The translations under genes were made by a program, and so were the position numbers. A stretch of 64,000 bases of DNA from the NCBI RefSeq assembly GCF_024679245.1, contig NC_090178.1:20979713-21043712 (forward strand). Reading direction: 5' to 3'. Positions 1 through 11,097 of the stretch are shown in pieces. Position 1 is the stretch's first letter, and each line of letters starts with the position of its first letter. The notes under the pieces were generated by a model. It ran no database searches. It saw only the letters and a program-made list of their open reading frames with translations, and had not been told where the DNA came from. The stretch comes from Pseudorasbora parva (lineage: Eukaryota; Chordata; Actinopteri; Cypriniformes; Gobionidae).

Positions 1-310
1 ACGACAAGCATGGATATGCATACTTTTTATACTTCTTCATTTTGTATTAATTTAGAAAAAATAAGATAATTATGTGTGTTTGTCAAATGGTAGACATGGA
101 AATAAATGTCAAAGACTTTATAACAGTGTTAGATTAGATTTCCATATATTTCCACCATGTATATTTCCTTGTCCGCTGTAGAGTAATGCAGGGAGTCTTG
201 TGAGAGGTTGTTAAGCCAGCCTATCAGAATTTAGCAGTCTCCTCTCTGATTGGCTGGAATTATGAAAAAATCATATTGTTAACGTTGTGTTGAGTTGCAC
301 GCGTGAGTTT

Positions 311-508
311 TGCGGAGAAATGTTCATCTCGCAAATAAGAAAGTATTTCCAGCAAACGAAAATCAATTTGTAAAATATATGTTCAAGTTTCACAAACACA
401 TGTGAAATATAACGTCGGCGCACATCCAAATAAGCTTATTTTAAATGCAAAATGGATTTTCGTTCCCTACAAATACTTTCTTATTTGCAAGACGAACATT
501 TCACCGCA
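311..508. repeat. foldback element with 54-bp inverted arms
   Basis: Positions 311-364 and 455-508 are inverted copies of each other with only a few mismatches. Both read TGCGG(A/T)GAAATGTTC outward to a shared ACGAAAATC inner edge, separated by about 90 bp. The pairing may continue weakly outwards. This is the form of a MITE or foldback transposon in an intron; no target duplication was identified. Confidence 0.7.
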
Positions 509-1645
509 AAAATGCCCTTTTGCGCGCTCAAAATATGATCTTGTGCGTGCAGAATTGTGGCATAATAGTAACCCCATATTCGCTATGCATGAGGGTGGGA
601 TATTTCTTTCTGGTTTAGGAAGTAAGCATTGAGTTGGGTTTCTTTCTCCTGCTGAACAAACAGTCCATGTTAACTGTCCTAGATGTCTGTCTGTCTGTCT
701 GTCTCTCAAGTGTTGTAGATGGGTAAATGCTGACATGTACGTGTTTGTTTGTGACATGACGTTGATTATTGCAGATGCTAGAGTGCCTGTCTCTCTCTCT
801 GCAGTGTGACCTCTCAGGGCAGCTTACTCTTGGGCAGGGAGGAAGGGATCAGCTGGTACTGTATCTGGCTTTCCTCTCTCCGTCAGTCTCTGTTTGTTGT
901 CTGTCTTGTGGCCGTCTTCTACGGCTAATGGCGCTAACTCTCCTGCTCTCTCTTTGGTTTTCTCTCTCTATCAGTCTATGGCTGCTTGGCTGTAGGAAGC
1001 TGGGCTTTGTCTTTGTCAGTGATTTTGCTGAGTTGGCCTTTCTTTCTGTTTTGCATTAGAACATACTGAAACAGCACCTGCAATATCATCAATCAACCTG
1101 TACAGGCCCACAACACCAAACCCACTCACCCTCTCGCTGTCCTCTCTCTCTTTCTCTTTGTTAATTTTTTTTTTTTTAAATCTTCCTCTTCTGTTTACTT
1201 TTCCATTTTTTCTTTTCCTTTTATTTGTACTTTGCTTTCTTTTCTTCTGCCTTTCCTTTTTCCATTTTTGATCTCTGCTCTTCTATATTTCTCTTTCATT
1301 TCCACTTCCTTTTCCTTTCCTTTACAAATACTTCACCTTTTCTTTGTCCTTTTGTTTTCCTTTCCTTCCTGTCTTCTTCACTTGCATTGTCTTTCTTTTT
1401 TCCATTTTTTTTCTTTTCATTTTCTCTTCCATGCCATTTCCTTTCCTGTTCCACTATATCTTGCCCTTTTCCATATTCTCTCCTTTCCTTATAGTTTACA
1501 GTTCCTTTTTTTAGTTTCTTTGCACTTTTGTTTCCTTTTGACTTTCTTTTCTTTTCTTTTCCACTTTACCTTTAATTTTTCTTCCCATTTGCTTTCTTTT
1601 TTCTCTTTCCTCCCATTTGCTTTCTTTTTCTCTTTCCTTCCATCT

Positions 1646-1738
1646 TCTCTCCTCCTCTCCTCTCCTCTCCTCTCCTCTCCTCTCCTCTCCTCTCCTCTCC
1701 TCTCCTCTCCTCTCCTCTCCTCTCCTCTCCTCTCCTCT
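1646..1738. repeat. (TCTCC)n microsatellite
   Basis: About 18 nearly perfect TCTCC pentamers end a 600-bp polypyrimidine tract upstream of the last mef2d exon. Such homopurine-homopyrimidine runs can form triplex DNA and are length-variable. Confidence 0.95.
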
Positions 1739-2157
1739 TCTGGAAAACCCAGGGAATAGCTTTGAGTAATCCCAATGTAAATAATTCACTACTGTAAATA
1801 CATAGGTTAGGCTACTGCCTAATTACACGTACATAAGCAAACACACTCACTGCAGTCGAAGATATGTGGCATGTTGTGTTGTGTGAAAGGAGGCTGACCA
1901 AGTTGTGACTGCATGGCTAACAGGAGTTAAGTGACAGAGATAATGTGTCTGGCTTCTGTGCATTTTATAGCTGCTTTATTGTACTGTAATTTTTTTGTAT
2001 AGTAAAATGTGGCTGTACAAAGGTAGCGCAAAATATGATAAAGTTGTGGGTAACGTTGCTGTTTGTAGTATATTTAAAAAATGTATACTTTTTTTAACAC
2101 ATTAGGTGTCCCCTCTTAGTGATGCTGATTCTTCTTCTCTTTCTCCTTCTACCGTAG

Positions 2158-2533
2158 GCCCGTGGGAACAATCCCTCATGGAGCTACACTGACGGTTAAC
2201 ACTAACGCCAATGTCAGCATCAAATCCGAGCCGGTGTCTCCTAACCGGGATCGCAGCACCCCTAGTTCCACCCCTGGAGCAGCAGGTGGTCTAACTGTGA
2301 CCCAGTATCCAGTGCGTTTGGAGCCCACAGGCCGCTCTCCAGTCGACAGCATCAGCAGTAACGGCAGCTCTTATGAGGGAAGCGACCGAGACGACGGCGG
2401 GCAGCCGCGCCCTCCCGATTTCAACTCGGCCGGCCTGGGTCTCCTCCGAGCTTCTGGAGAGCAATCGTCCCAAGCGGAGCAACAGGAGTCAGCCAATGTG
2501 AAGCGCATGAGACTGGACACCTGGGTCACATAA
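2158..2533 (+). CDS. mef2d: mef2d, last coding exon (partial gene)
   Basis: This is the terminal coding exon of a MEF2-family MADS-box transcription factor, which activates muscle and neuronal genes in the nucleus. The acceptor (polypyrimidine tract ending in TAG at 2157) leads into a phase-1 reading frame that encodes the MEF2 C-terminal signature: IKSEPVSP, then GRSPVDS, an S/D-rich stretch with GSDRDDG, and a final VKRMRLDTWVT before the TAA at 2531-2533. The GLGLLR segment and the DTW ending fit MEF2D better than MEF2A (DAWVT) or MEF2C (SEGWAT). IKSEPVSP in this family is a sumoylation site coupled to proline-directed phosphorylation. The MADS/MEF2 domain exons lie upstream of the window. 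Paralogue assignment is by motif and by neighbours (nes, gpatch4, gon4l), which sit near MEF2D in human. An open frame starting at GTG 2162 is internal to the exon, not a true start. Confidence 0.9.
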
Positions 2534-5500
2534 ACGCTGAAGGAGAAAGCGAGAGAGCTGCTCTCTCACCCGCACATGCACACACACACCGACATAAACA
2601 CACCCCTAGTGGCACCTGCTTTCAGCAGCCAATCTCAGTCCGCACTTAGACACATGCATGCGCCTTTCTCTCTGTCTCTTTCTCTCTTCCTGTCTCTCTC
2701 ACTCTTGTCTCACTCTCAGACACACTCATATTTACTGGTGTGTGTATATATTTATATAAAATATGCATATATGATCACACGTACTAGATCTTCACACACA
2801 CAGTTGCCAATCCAGGTGTAAACGTGTTCATGTATACGAGACTGAAGAGATGTACGAGGCGGAAGGGCTTTTGGACGCATCTCTGATATCCTTCACCCCT
2901 GGTCAGAGAGGCCGTCCGGATCTCAGATCGACTTTTACAGGCCTTACCGTCGACCTGATCAGAGTTCAGTGGCACTGCTCTGTCAAAACAGCATAACAAC
3001 TGTCAATCTCTTTTTTTTTTGTATCTATTTCTCTTTTGTTTTGGTTTTGTATGAATGGTTGCATTTGCCATTTATCTTCTCAACTGACTCTTTCTCTCGC
3101 TTTTCCTATTTCTTTTCATGTTTTTTTGACTATCTGCTTGAGCAGCTGCCTTTAGAATCGCCCCCCGTTACTTTGTAACTACTTTAACGTAAAATCTTTA
3201 TCTTTGTTTTTCTAACTGTGCAAAAACTAGCATAGTGTGCTTGGTTGGTGTGTGCGTCAGCTGTGAGACGGAGGTGCTCATTCATTCAATCGCTCAACAC
3301 AATTCAGCCAAAAAACACAACTCGATCATGTTCTTTACCATCTTTCGTTGTATCGTAACCTAGCACCAGTCCCCTCGCTTGCACACTAGATGCGGGTGTC
3401 TATCGGCGGAGCTCGAAGCGCGGACGCCGCTCCGCGTCCTCAACTTTCTGCGTGCACGTGAAGCGTAAACGTAGTGTCATTGATGGAAATGTAGATCTAT
3501 ATGTACGGACGAGATCGAGATCCAGGCGTGCAGGAAACAGACATGTTTGTTTCATTTACGAGAGCAGCGGTCTGCCACATTATGCTATATTTATTGTTTT
3601 TGTCTGGCTGTGTAATTCAGAGATTAATTTGTTAACTTTATGGGACGGGTATGCTTAATTATTGTTTGTAAGATTCCATGAAAAATAATAAGCGGTCAAA
3701 AAAAAGTCTGAGTTGTTTAACTCAGGATGCCGGGTTTTTAGATGTTCGACGATATGTATATACACAACTTCTCAGTGTTTCAATACAGGCTTATGTATAG
3801 CAAAACGAGCTGGTGGCAAACACGCATCTCAGCTAGGCAATTTTATCTAAGAAAGAGATAGAGGGTGTGTAGCGCTGCGTGTGTGTGAGGAGCGTTGAGA
3901 TTGTACATAGCGATGTATGTTCACATATATTCTGCTGGGTCTTTCTGAAACAGCGCTGTAATCTCAGTGGAACCGTCTCTGTCAACCTCTACCTGTAAAT
4001 AAACTGTACCGTGTTGTAAGTTATCAAGGTGGAGAGGCAGACGAAGGAGGATTTGACTGTTTTTAAGCGTGACTCTTTTCTGTCGTTTTTAACCTGATGG
4101 CGTGCACTTTAAAAACTTGCCCCCTTATCCGCTCGCACACCTTCAGACACACAAGTGAGGAATTTCCTCGCATTATCATTTACTCATTCAGTCCATTTTG
4201 ATTGATTATCCGTCGTTTTTACACAACAGAGCGATTCCCTGGCGGCTTGGAAGGGAATACCATCTCCTTTCACCTATAGGAAGTTTAAAAGTATTCAGGG
4301 AAGGACGTTTGTTTTTGTTTCGTTTTTTGGCTTATATTGCACTTCACGTGTTTAACCGTGAACAATAATAGAAGAAAATGTCACGTTTTGTAAAAAGGAA
4401 AAAAAGACAACAAATAAAAAAAGAAAGAATGTTGTACTGAAATCTAGATTAGGCTTTACACGTGTTGCAGATGTAACAATTGTGTACACAAACCGTTTTC
4501 TGTGCATTATTGTATTCTCTACGTGACAAAGATGAAGGATGTTTCTGTGACGAGTTAAAAAAAACTACAGGACAAACTTAGAGCTGAAGGGAAATGGGGT
4601 TCAAAATTATTTCAAATATGTTGTATTCCCCTCCAAAACTGACTTCTAAGTGTTAGTAAGATTAAGGTGAGAATCACCTGTCCGCCATCGGCTTCTCTAC
4701 CTCTCCTTCCATCCTCTTGTATCTTCTCTTTCTCTCCTTTTCGCCACTCCTTCACTCACAGAGGAAGACAGAAGCCATTTCATTTCACCTCAACAGGTGG
4801 CCCACCTTTTGTTAAACCAGATTCCACACACACACACATGATGGATGCAGTATCAGGAGGCGGTGAGAGTAAGCGTTCGTTCGGACTCACGGCAGACCTG
4901 CGTTCGTATCCCTTTGACTGAGGTTCTAGAGCTACTGGGCGGATGTTTTCTAAAACTGCATCATGGCAGAGCGAGGCCTCTGCAAGCGCACCCATTGACT
5001 TAAAGACTGTTGTGTCCTGAGCTTTGAACAAATGCAGTGATTTCTATGTATGTTTATAAGGTGACGGCCTGATACTCGAGGCTGGTGCGCCTGGAATGGT
5101 CTGGCGCCTCGAAGCGCTGGATGAGTTGATTTTAAGGCTAAGACGACGTTCGAAAAGCTCTTGTGAAGACCTCATGATAAAATTAGGAATCTGAGTAATT
5201 CAAGAAAAGACAATCGTCCGGTGAATAGTTCACTTTGGCCCCCGTATTCCCTTTGTATGATGTCTAGAGATTCTCACATACTTTTTCTTGTGTTAATTTG
5301 TGCTGGTGACAGTTTTATTGTCTGTTTTTAATATAATTGTTACGATGATTATCATTACCATTATGATTATCATCACGGATGGTAATAATAATGATACCTT
5401 TAGAGAGACGGTTTTTTATTTTTATTTTTTGTGTAGGTTAGATTTTTTTTTTTTTATTATATATGAATATTATATAAATATATTTTTGTTTTCATTTTTT

Positions 5501-6110
5501 TCTTTTTTTTTCTTCAAAGGGGTGTTACTAATATTGCACGATTTATTAAGTAAAACAAAACCGTTGTAGTAATATTAGTACTTATTGCTAATTGAGGGAA
5601 GCGATAAAACAGGTTCGATAGAATGACCAGTTCAATGCTGCAATTTTTAGACAATTGTACAATAGTATCTACACATAGTTAAGGTGGGACATCCACACAT
5701 TTAATTTATTCTGATCAGACAATGCATGGGCGTCAGACAAGCAAAGAATGAGTCATATTATAAATAAACTGAAATGTAATTTCAATAAGAATATACAACA
5801 CACAAAACTAGAATAGAAATTGAAGAAAAAAGTTTAAAAAAGAAAAATTATAGCTAATATATTGTGTTCGGCTAGTCTGCTTTGAGTTTTGTTGTAAAAA
5901 AAAAAAGACAAAAAAGAAAAAAAATTGTTGTTTTCGGAGAATGATATACAGTTTGTGTATATTTTCATAAACAAAGTATGCACTGATATGTTATTACAAA
6001 TTCTATACTGCTTTTACAAAAGAGTGTTTGTTATTGTACCAAAGTATCCATTGTCCTTTATGACCCTCCCCCTTTTGCGTATGTTTTATTGTATTTTATA
6101 TATTAAATAG
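2534..6110 (+). other. probable long mef2d 3'UTR and downstream flank
   Basis: No coding exon is evident for 3.5 kb after the mef2d stop. A candidate poly(A) signal AATAAA lies at about 3999, overlapping a Pumilio-type TGTAAATA. Another AATAAA is near 4414, and AT-rich sequence with ATTAAA-like signals continues to about 6108. Mammalian MEF2 mRNAs have multi-kilobase 3'UTRs, so much of this interval is plausibly transcribed UTR. The true end cannot be fixed from sequence alone. Confidence 0.5.
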
Positions 6111-6484
6111 ACAAGTTGACCTACACAAAAGTATGAGTCTGTCTGTATTACAAGTTTCTGTGTGGGTTGGTTTGTGCTGTTGTCAGTGCACTCACTTATA
6201 TATTTACAGTGCACTCACATATTCATTTAGCAGATTCTATTATCTAATGTAACTTATACATGTGAAAAAACTAGTCACATTTTTTAATGATAAACTAGCC
6301 AGCAAAATTTTCAGAATTGAACCAAATATACATATGTTCTCACAAAGGCTGCATTTATTTTATCAGAAATACAGTATAAAAAACATGATTATTGTGATGT
6401 ATTAATATTTAAATAACAATACCTTAATGAATCATTCTAAGAAAATGATTTGGTGCTCAAGAAATATTTCTCAGCTTAAACTGT

Positions 6485-7151
6485 TAGTTCACCCAAAAAT
6501 GAAAATTCTGTCATTAATTCCTCACCTGTATGTCGTTCGACACTCGTAAGACCTTCATGAAGATATTTGTGTTGAAATCCGATGGCTCAGAAAGGCCTCC
6601 GTTGACGCCAATGTAATTTCCTCTCTCAAGACCCATAAAAGGCACTAAAGACGTTGCTACAAAGTCCTTCTAACTACAGTGGCTCTACAATAATGTTATG
6701 AAGCGATGAGAATTTTTTTGTGTGCAAAAAATAAATAAATAACGACTTGTATTGTGATGAGCCGATTTCAAAACAAAGCTTCGAACCGTTATGAATCAGT
6801 GTATCGATTCATGATTCGGATCGCCAAAGTCATTGAGTTCCGATTCAGGAAGCTTTGTTTTGAAATCGGCCCATCATTAAGTTATTTCGGGGGGTTTTGC
6901 CTAGAAAAACTATTCTCGTCACTTCGTAACATTATTGTAGAATCACTGTAGTGAGATGGGCTTTGTACAACTTTAGTCCCTTTTTTATGTGTCAAGAGAG
7001 GAAATGACATTGGTGTCAATAAGGCCTGTCTTTAGCCATCAGATTTCAACAAAAATATCTTCATTTGTGTTCCGAAGATAACCGGAGGTCTTACGGGTGT
7101 CGAATGACATAAGAGTAAGTAATGACAGAATTTTCATTTTTGGGTGTACTA
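6485..7151. mobile_element. non-autonomous DNA transposon, TAGTTCACCCA termini
   Basis: A 667-bp element begins TAGTTCACCCAAAAATG and ends in its near-perfect inverse (CATTTTTGGGTGTACTA). The TIRs run about 30 bp and share TGTCATTA. It contains an internal palindromic segment around 6745-6875 (GATTTCAAAACAAAGCTTC versus its inverse). There is no coding capacity. The terminal sequence is typical of a very abundant cyprinid repeat, and a related truncated copy lies at 62537-62780. Confidence 0.8.
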
Positions 7152-7172
7152 ACCCTGCTTATGTTTGTGTCA

Positions 7173-7176
<4 letters not shown>

Positions 7177-7259
<83 letters not shown>
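7177..7259. repeat. (TA)n microsatellite
   Basis: A pure AT dinucleotide run of about 80 bp lies 25 bp beyond the 3' end of the preceding transposon. The Tyr/Ile repeat open frame across it is an artefact. Confidence 0.95.
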
Positions 7260-7265
<6 letters not shown>

Positions 7266-7353
7266 GGCTATATAATATCCTGCTTTGTTTGAAACTCTAG
7301 AGGACAGTAAGACTTTGCATCATATCTTTCTGTTTAAACTTGTGTTGTAGGAA

Positions 7354-7864
7354 TAGTTCACCCAAAACTGAGAATTAGCCCATGATTTATTTAAAGTCAT
7401 CCTATAGGTGCATATAACATTCTTCTTTCAGACGAATAAAAGGTGTTATATGAAAAAAGTCCTGGCTCTTCCAAACTTTATAATAGCAGTAATAGGCTAA
7501 TTGTTGCTTTTGAAGTCCATAAAAAATGCTTCTGTCCGTCAAATAACGTACTCCACATGGGGTTTATAAAGGCTTTCTGAATCGAATCAATGCGTTTGTG
7601 TAAGAAAAATACCCATATTTAAAACTAAAGTAAAGTTAAAGTAGGCTATCGGCCGATCGCCTTCCGTGGAAGAAGGGTTGAAAGTGCGAGCCATGTGGAG
7701 CACGTTATTTCAAAAACACAAAACAAAAATCACTGCCATTATAAAGCTTGGCCAGGACTTTTTAAATCTAACTCTGATTGTATTCCTCTAATAAAAGAAT
7801 ATCATACCTAGCATGGCTTGAGTGCGAGTAAATCATATGCTAATTTTAATTTCTGGGTGAACTA
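7354..7864. mobile_element. second TAGTTCACCCA-type non-autonomous transposon
   Basis: A 511-bp element starts TAGTTCACCCAAAACTGAG and ends with the inverse (TTTCTGGGTGAACTA), with TIRs of about 25 bp. Its interior differs from the 6485 element, so it is a different subfamily using related termini. There is no ORF of note. Confidence 0.75.
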
Positions 7865-8822
7865 ACCCTTTAACTTTGAAGTAATTTGCATGTCTGGCCA
7901 CTAGATGTCAGCCTTTCACTTATGTGGAATGTAGCAATTCCGCTTGTCGCTAATAAAATTGTAAATCATTTTGGAACACCAATTTTAATGTTTCTTTTTC
8001 AAATAAGCTTTATCATTTACCAGCTTGCTTGTTCAGAAGAAATCCAGGTCTTTATTTAACCGAGTTAACTCAATATAGGCAGAAAGACCGCTGTGGTCTA
8101 AATGAATGTGTTCCCTCATAGACATTGGGTCTGTTGTTCAGCCACAGATCATGGCGATTCAGGCACAATGACACGACCTTGAGTGTGAGTGTCTTGTGCA
8201 TGTGTCTTTTGGTGGTGGGGATATTGAATGCAAACCATTCCTCAATGACATTCTGTTCATCTGAGCACAGAGTCAGCTGAGTTTGTCAGTTCGCGCGTCT
8301 GGTGTAATCATGGGCTTCTGTTTGTAACAGGGGTCCCCACTTATTGTTTGTCTGGATGACAAGCTGACCTAATTTTCCTAATGTACATAGGCACAAGGAT
8401 CATTTCATCCAACAAACACCCCCGTCATCCTTAACAATGTAAATGTCCGTTTATATTTGTTGATTGACAGGGTAATTGTGGTTTATCTGAAAAGTATGGA
8501 TCTAGCAAACAATGCATTGCAAACATACAACCCCACAAGAATTAGTCATCAAAAGAAAAAAAGATTTGGATACACACAGCGCAACTTGGCAAATCAATGT
8601 GACAAATCTCAATTTAAAATTATTCCACAGATGTTCAATCAATATCTTTGTCTTTATAATCAGCTGGTAGGCTCTTCCTTCAGGCAGTAAGATAAATTGC
8701 AATGTGGCTTTGATATGGGTCATTCTTGTTATGCAATAGCCTACATTTGCATTTACACGTCTTCAACTAAAGATTTCTAAACATGGTAATCAATCATATT
8801 ATTTAGATTTGTTTTATCATAT
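7865..8822. other. intergenic, no gene seen
   Basis: This is non-repetitive-looking sequence between mef2d and nes. The part from 8080 to 8440 is less AT-rich and has E-box (CAGCTG) and CATTCCTC words, but no ORF or clear regulatory site can be claimed. Confidence 0.5.
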
Positions 8823-9099
8823 CACTTTATAATAAGGTCTCATTTGTTAACATGCATTAGCATTAACAATTAATACATGCTGTAAAATATATTGATAATT
8901 CATAATGTTAGTTAATAAAAAAATCTTAATTTTAGTTCGCAGTGCATTAACTAATGTTAACAGATACACTTTTGATCTTAAAAATGTATTAGTAAATCTT
9001 GAGATTAACATTAAAATGCTGTAGAAGTGTTGTTCATTGTCAGTTTGTGTTAATTAATTACTTATGTTAAGAAATAAAACCTTATTGTGAAGTGTTACC
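8823..9099. mobile_element. MITE with ACACTTTA-type termini (hAT-like)
   Basis: The left end (CACTTTATAATAAGGT) and right end (ACCTTATTGTGAAGTG in inverse form) are inverted copies. The interior is built of TTAACATTAGTTAA-like words. This is the family seen again at 14212-14370 and 26324-26700; cyprinid genomes carry many such copies. Confidence 0.75.
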
Positions 9100-10640
9100 A
9101 TTTTATCTCAACATCACAGTTAAGTGAACATTGTTACATTTTACATAATTGTATTACAACATGAAAATGGTGTTTTATTAAAAGTATTTCCAGTTTTATT
9201 TTCTTGTTGAAATGTTGAAAAGTTGAAATGTGTTTTTTTTAAGCTGTAATTGGTGTCATTTCCTGTGTCCTCAATATCACTTGTCATCCTATTTTGTAAT
9301 ATCCCTTTCTTGACATAAAAGTTCTTTAATGACCTCAATCTCCAGGAAGTGACATTTTCGAGAACAATGCAACAGCATAAACATTACGCGTTATCAATGA
9401 TTTGATCACTTTAGCTGGTTTGTCACACATTAGAATGTGAAAGTTAAAAAAAGACAATGAATGTTGGGTCCTGTCTAATTTTTAAAACAATCAGTCACTC
9501 AATCAGTATCTGACATTGATAATCAATAGCAATCAATAACAAGGGCAGATGGTAAAAGGGGGCAGAGAGAGCTGAATGTCTGCCTCTGAATACATTTCGG
9601 GTTTATTGAGATTTATTTCTAGCACCGTGGTCTCGGGATTCGGTGGTCATTCCACTCAAATAGCTCTTACACTGACATTTGTGAATGAGGTCGGGATCAG
9701 ATTGAAATAACCTCTGTCATTGCAACAGGATCAGATCTTAAGTTAAGTTCAATGGGCTGGTAATAGAGTTGCATGCTGTTGCATCAGGCGTGATTGTGTG
9801 TCCACTTACACAGGAAGCAGGTGTTGAAGCATCTGACCACCCGGCTGCTGCCCTGCCTCACTTTTGCTTTAAGTCTCAAAAGACCCTGTTAATCCTGCTT
9901 TGAGTATTTGTACTGTATGTGTGGGTCATCTGATTAGCTGTTTGATTTGGACCAAAAATAGGACGTTGAACCTTTTAGAGAATTAGATTTTTTGTATTTT
10001 AGTGCAAAGGCTACAGGATATCCATAGTTTTTTTTAAGGTGTTGGCTGTCAAGTGCAGCCATGTTCCTCCAGTATAGCTGCCTTTGTCCTATGACACCCC
10101 CATCAATGGCACCAGAGAGCCAGCATGCATAAAAAAGTGAAAAGAGGCGGTGATGTCATCTATTATTCATTGTTCCTTATTCTTTTATTCCTTCAGTGTG
10201 GCCTCTTTCTCTCAGATCCGTACTGCGTGGTTACCAGAGCTAGGCTCCAAATCAGAGTGTGATTCGCTGTCATAATGAGTGGATTTTGCCTGTTGAACTA
10301 AGAGTTCTGATAGAATGAAAATGAAATGGTTGGAGAAATAAAACGTAGAACTTTTACCCTCAGTTTTACAGACAAGGCTTAAGGCCAGACTAAAATGTAT
10401 CTTTGAGCTTTTTTAACTGAACGCAACTTTGCAATGACAAATCCGTGCCATTGTTTTGTCTCAAGATGTACACCAGTAGTTTTTGTGTGTGTGTGTGTGT
10501 GTGTGTGTTTTGTATGCATGGCTACTTGAACTAAGGCATAATCCAGGCTTAATCTAAACCCTGTCTGTGAAACACCAGGCCTACAATTTCATGTTCATGA
10601 AATTACTGATAAAAAAGATAAAAAGAAAACACCAACTCAG
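9100..10640. other. intergenic, possible conserved non-coding sequence
   Basis: No gene is seen. Two stretches, about 9540-9920 and 10070-10340, are mixed in composition and lack repeat signatures, so they are the likeliest regulatory sequence between mef2d and nes. A (TG)n run lies at 10481-10508. Confidence 0.4.
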
Positions 10641-11097
10641 TATTCTCTTTTGTACTTTTTATTTGATCTTTTTTCAGCATTTTAAACAAGTTTTAATCCA
10701 TATTGTTTTTCCATTGTAATAGTGCAAATTCACAAAATGATATTAGTTATTTGTTAATAATGATAGCTAGATAGCTGATTTGATTAGTATAGAAACATCA
10801 AACATAAAGTAAGGCTTCATAGTAAGTATTTAAGAATCCTTTCTGCCCGCGGCTGTCATGTAAAACGCCTTCTTATCCTGAGATAACAGCTGCCACATTA
10901 TGCCAGGCTGTTGACTCACATTACAGAAATCACATCGTACCATAACACACTCTGCAATTTTGCCTAGTTTAATTTCTGTCAACGTATGCAGGTGTTTTTT
11001 TGAGCACTTTGTGTTTAATGTTGCTGTTCATTTGACATCACTACTTTATGTTTTTGGTTTAGTCTTACATGGTCTAAAACATCATTGGACAATGCTG
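10640..11097 (-). other. nes 3'UTR
   Basis: This AT-rich interval lies downstream of the nes stop on the minus strand. A minus-strand AATAAA near 10655 is a plausible poly(A) signal, giving a UTR of about 450 nt. Confidence 0.5.

Larger units (their letters stand above)
1..2157 (+). other. mef2d intron (partial) with repeats
   Basis: No MEF2-like exon is recognisable here. The interval holds an imperfect foldback (arms 311-364 and 455-508), a TCTG-rich patch near 680-710, and a long pyrimidine-rich tract from about 1125 to 1740 ending in a TCTCC pentamer array. Open frames inside the pyrimidine tract are low-complexity F/S/L-rich translations and are not genes. Confidence 0.7.

Noticed and set aside
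769..1059. Possible extra mef2d exon after CTCTCTGCAG near 803-814
   Set aside because: The acceptor-like site is present, but the translation has no MEF2 similarity and no good donor follows.
1225..1789. Open frames of 89-175 residues across the pyrimidine-rich tract
   Set aside because: They are low-complexity Phe/Ser/Leu or Arg/Glu translations of a simple repeat with no splice or family support.
7097..7300. Tyr-Ile repeat protein (also at 21167-21373, 53596-53863, 58051-58269)
   Set aside because: Pure translations of (TA)n microsatellites.
10755..10785. GATAGCTAGATAGCTGATTT, considered because a mir-9 gene lies near MEF2D in human
   Set aside because: It lacks the mature mir-9 sequence and no matching hairpin arm is present.
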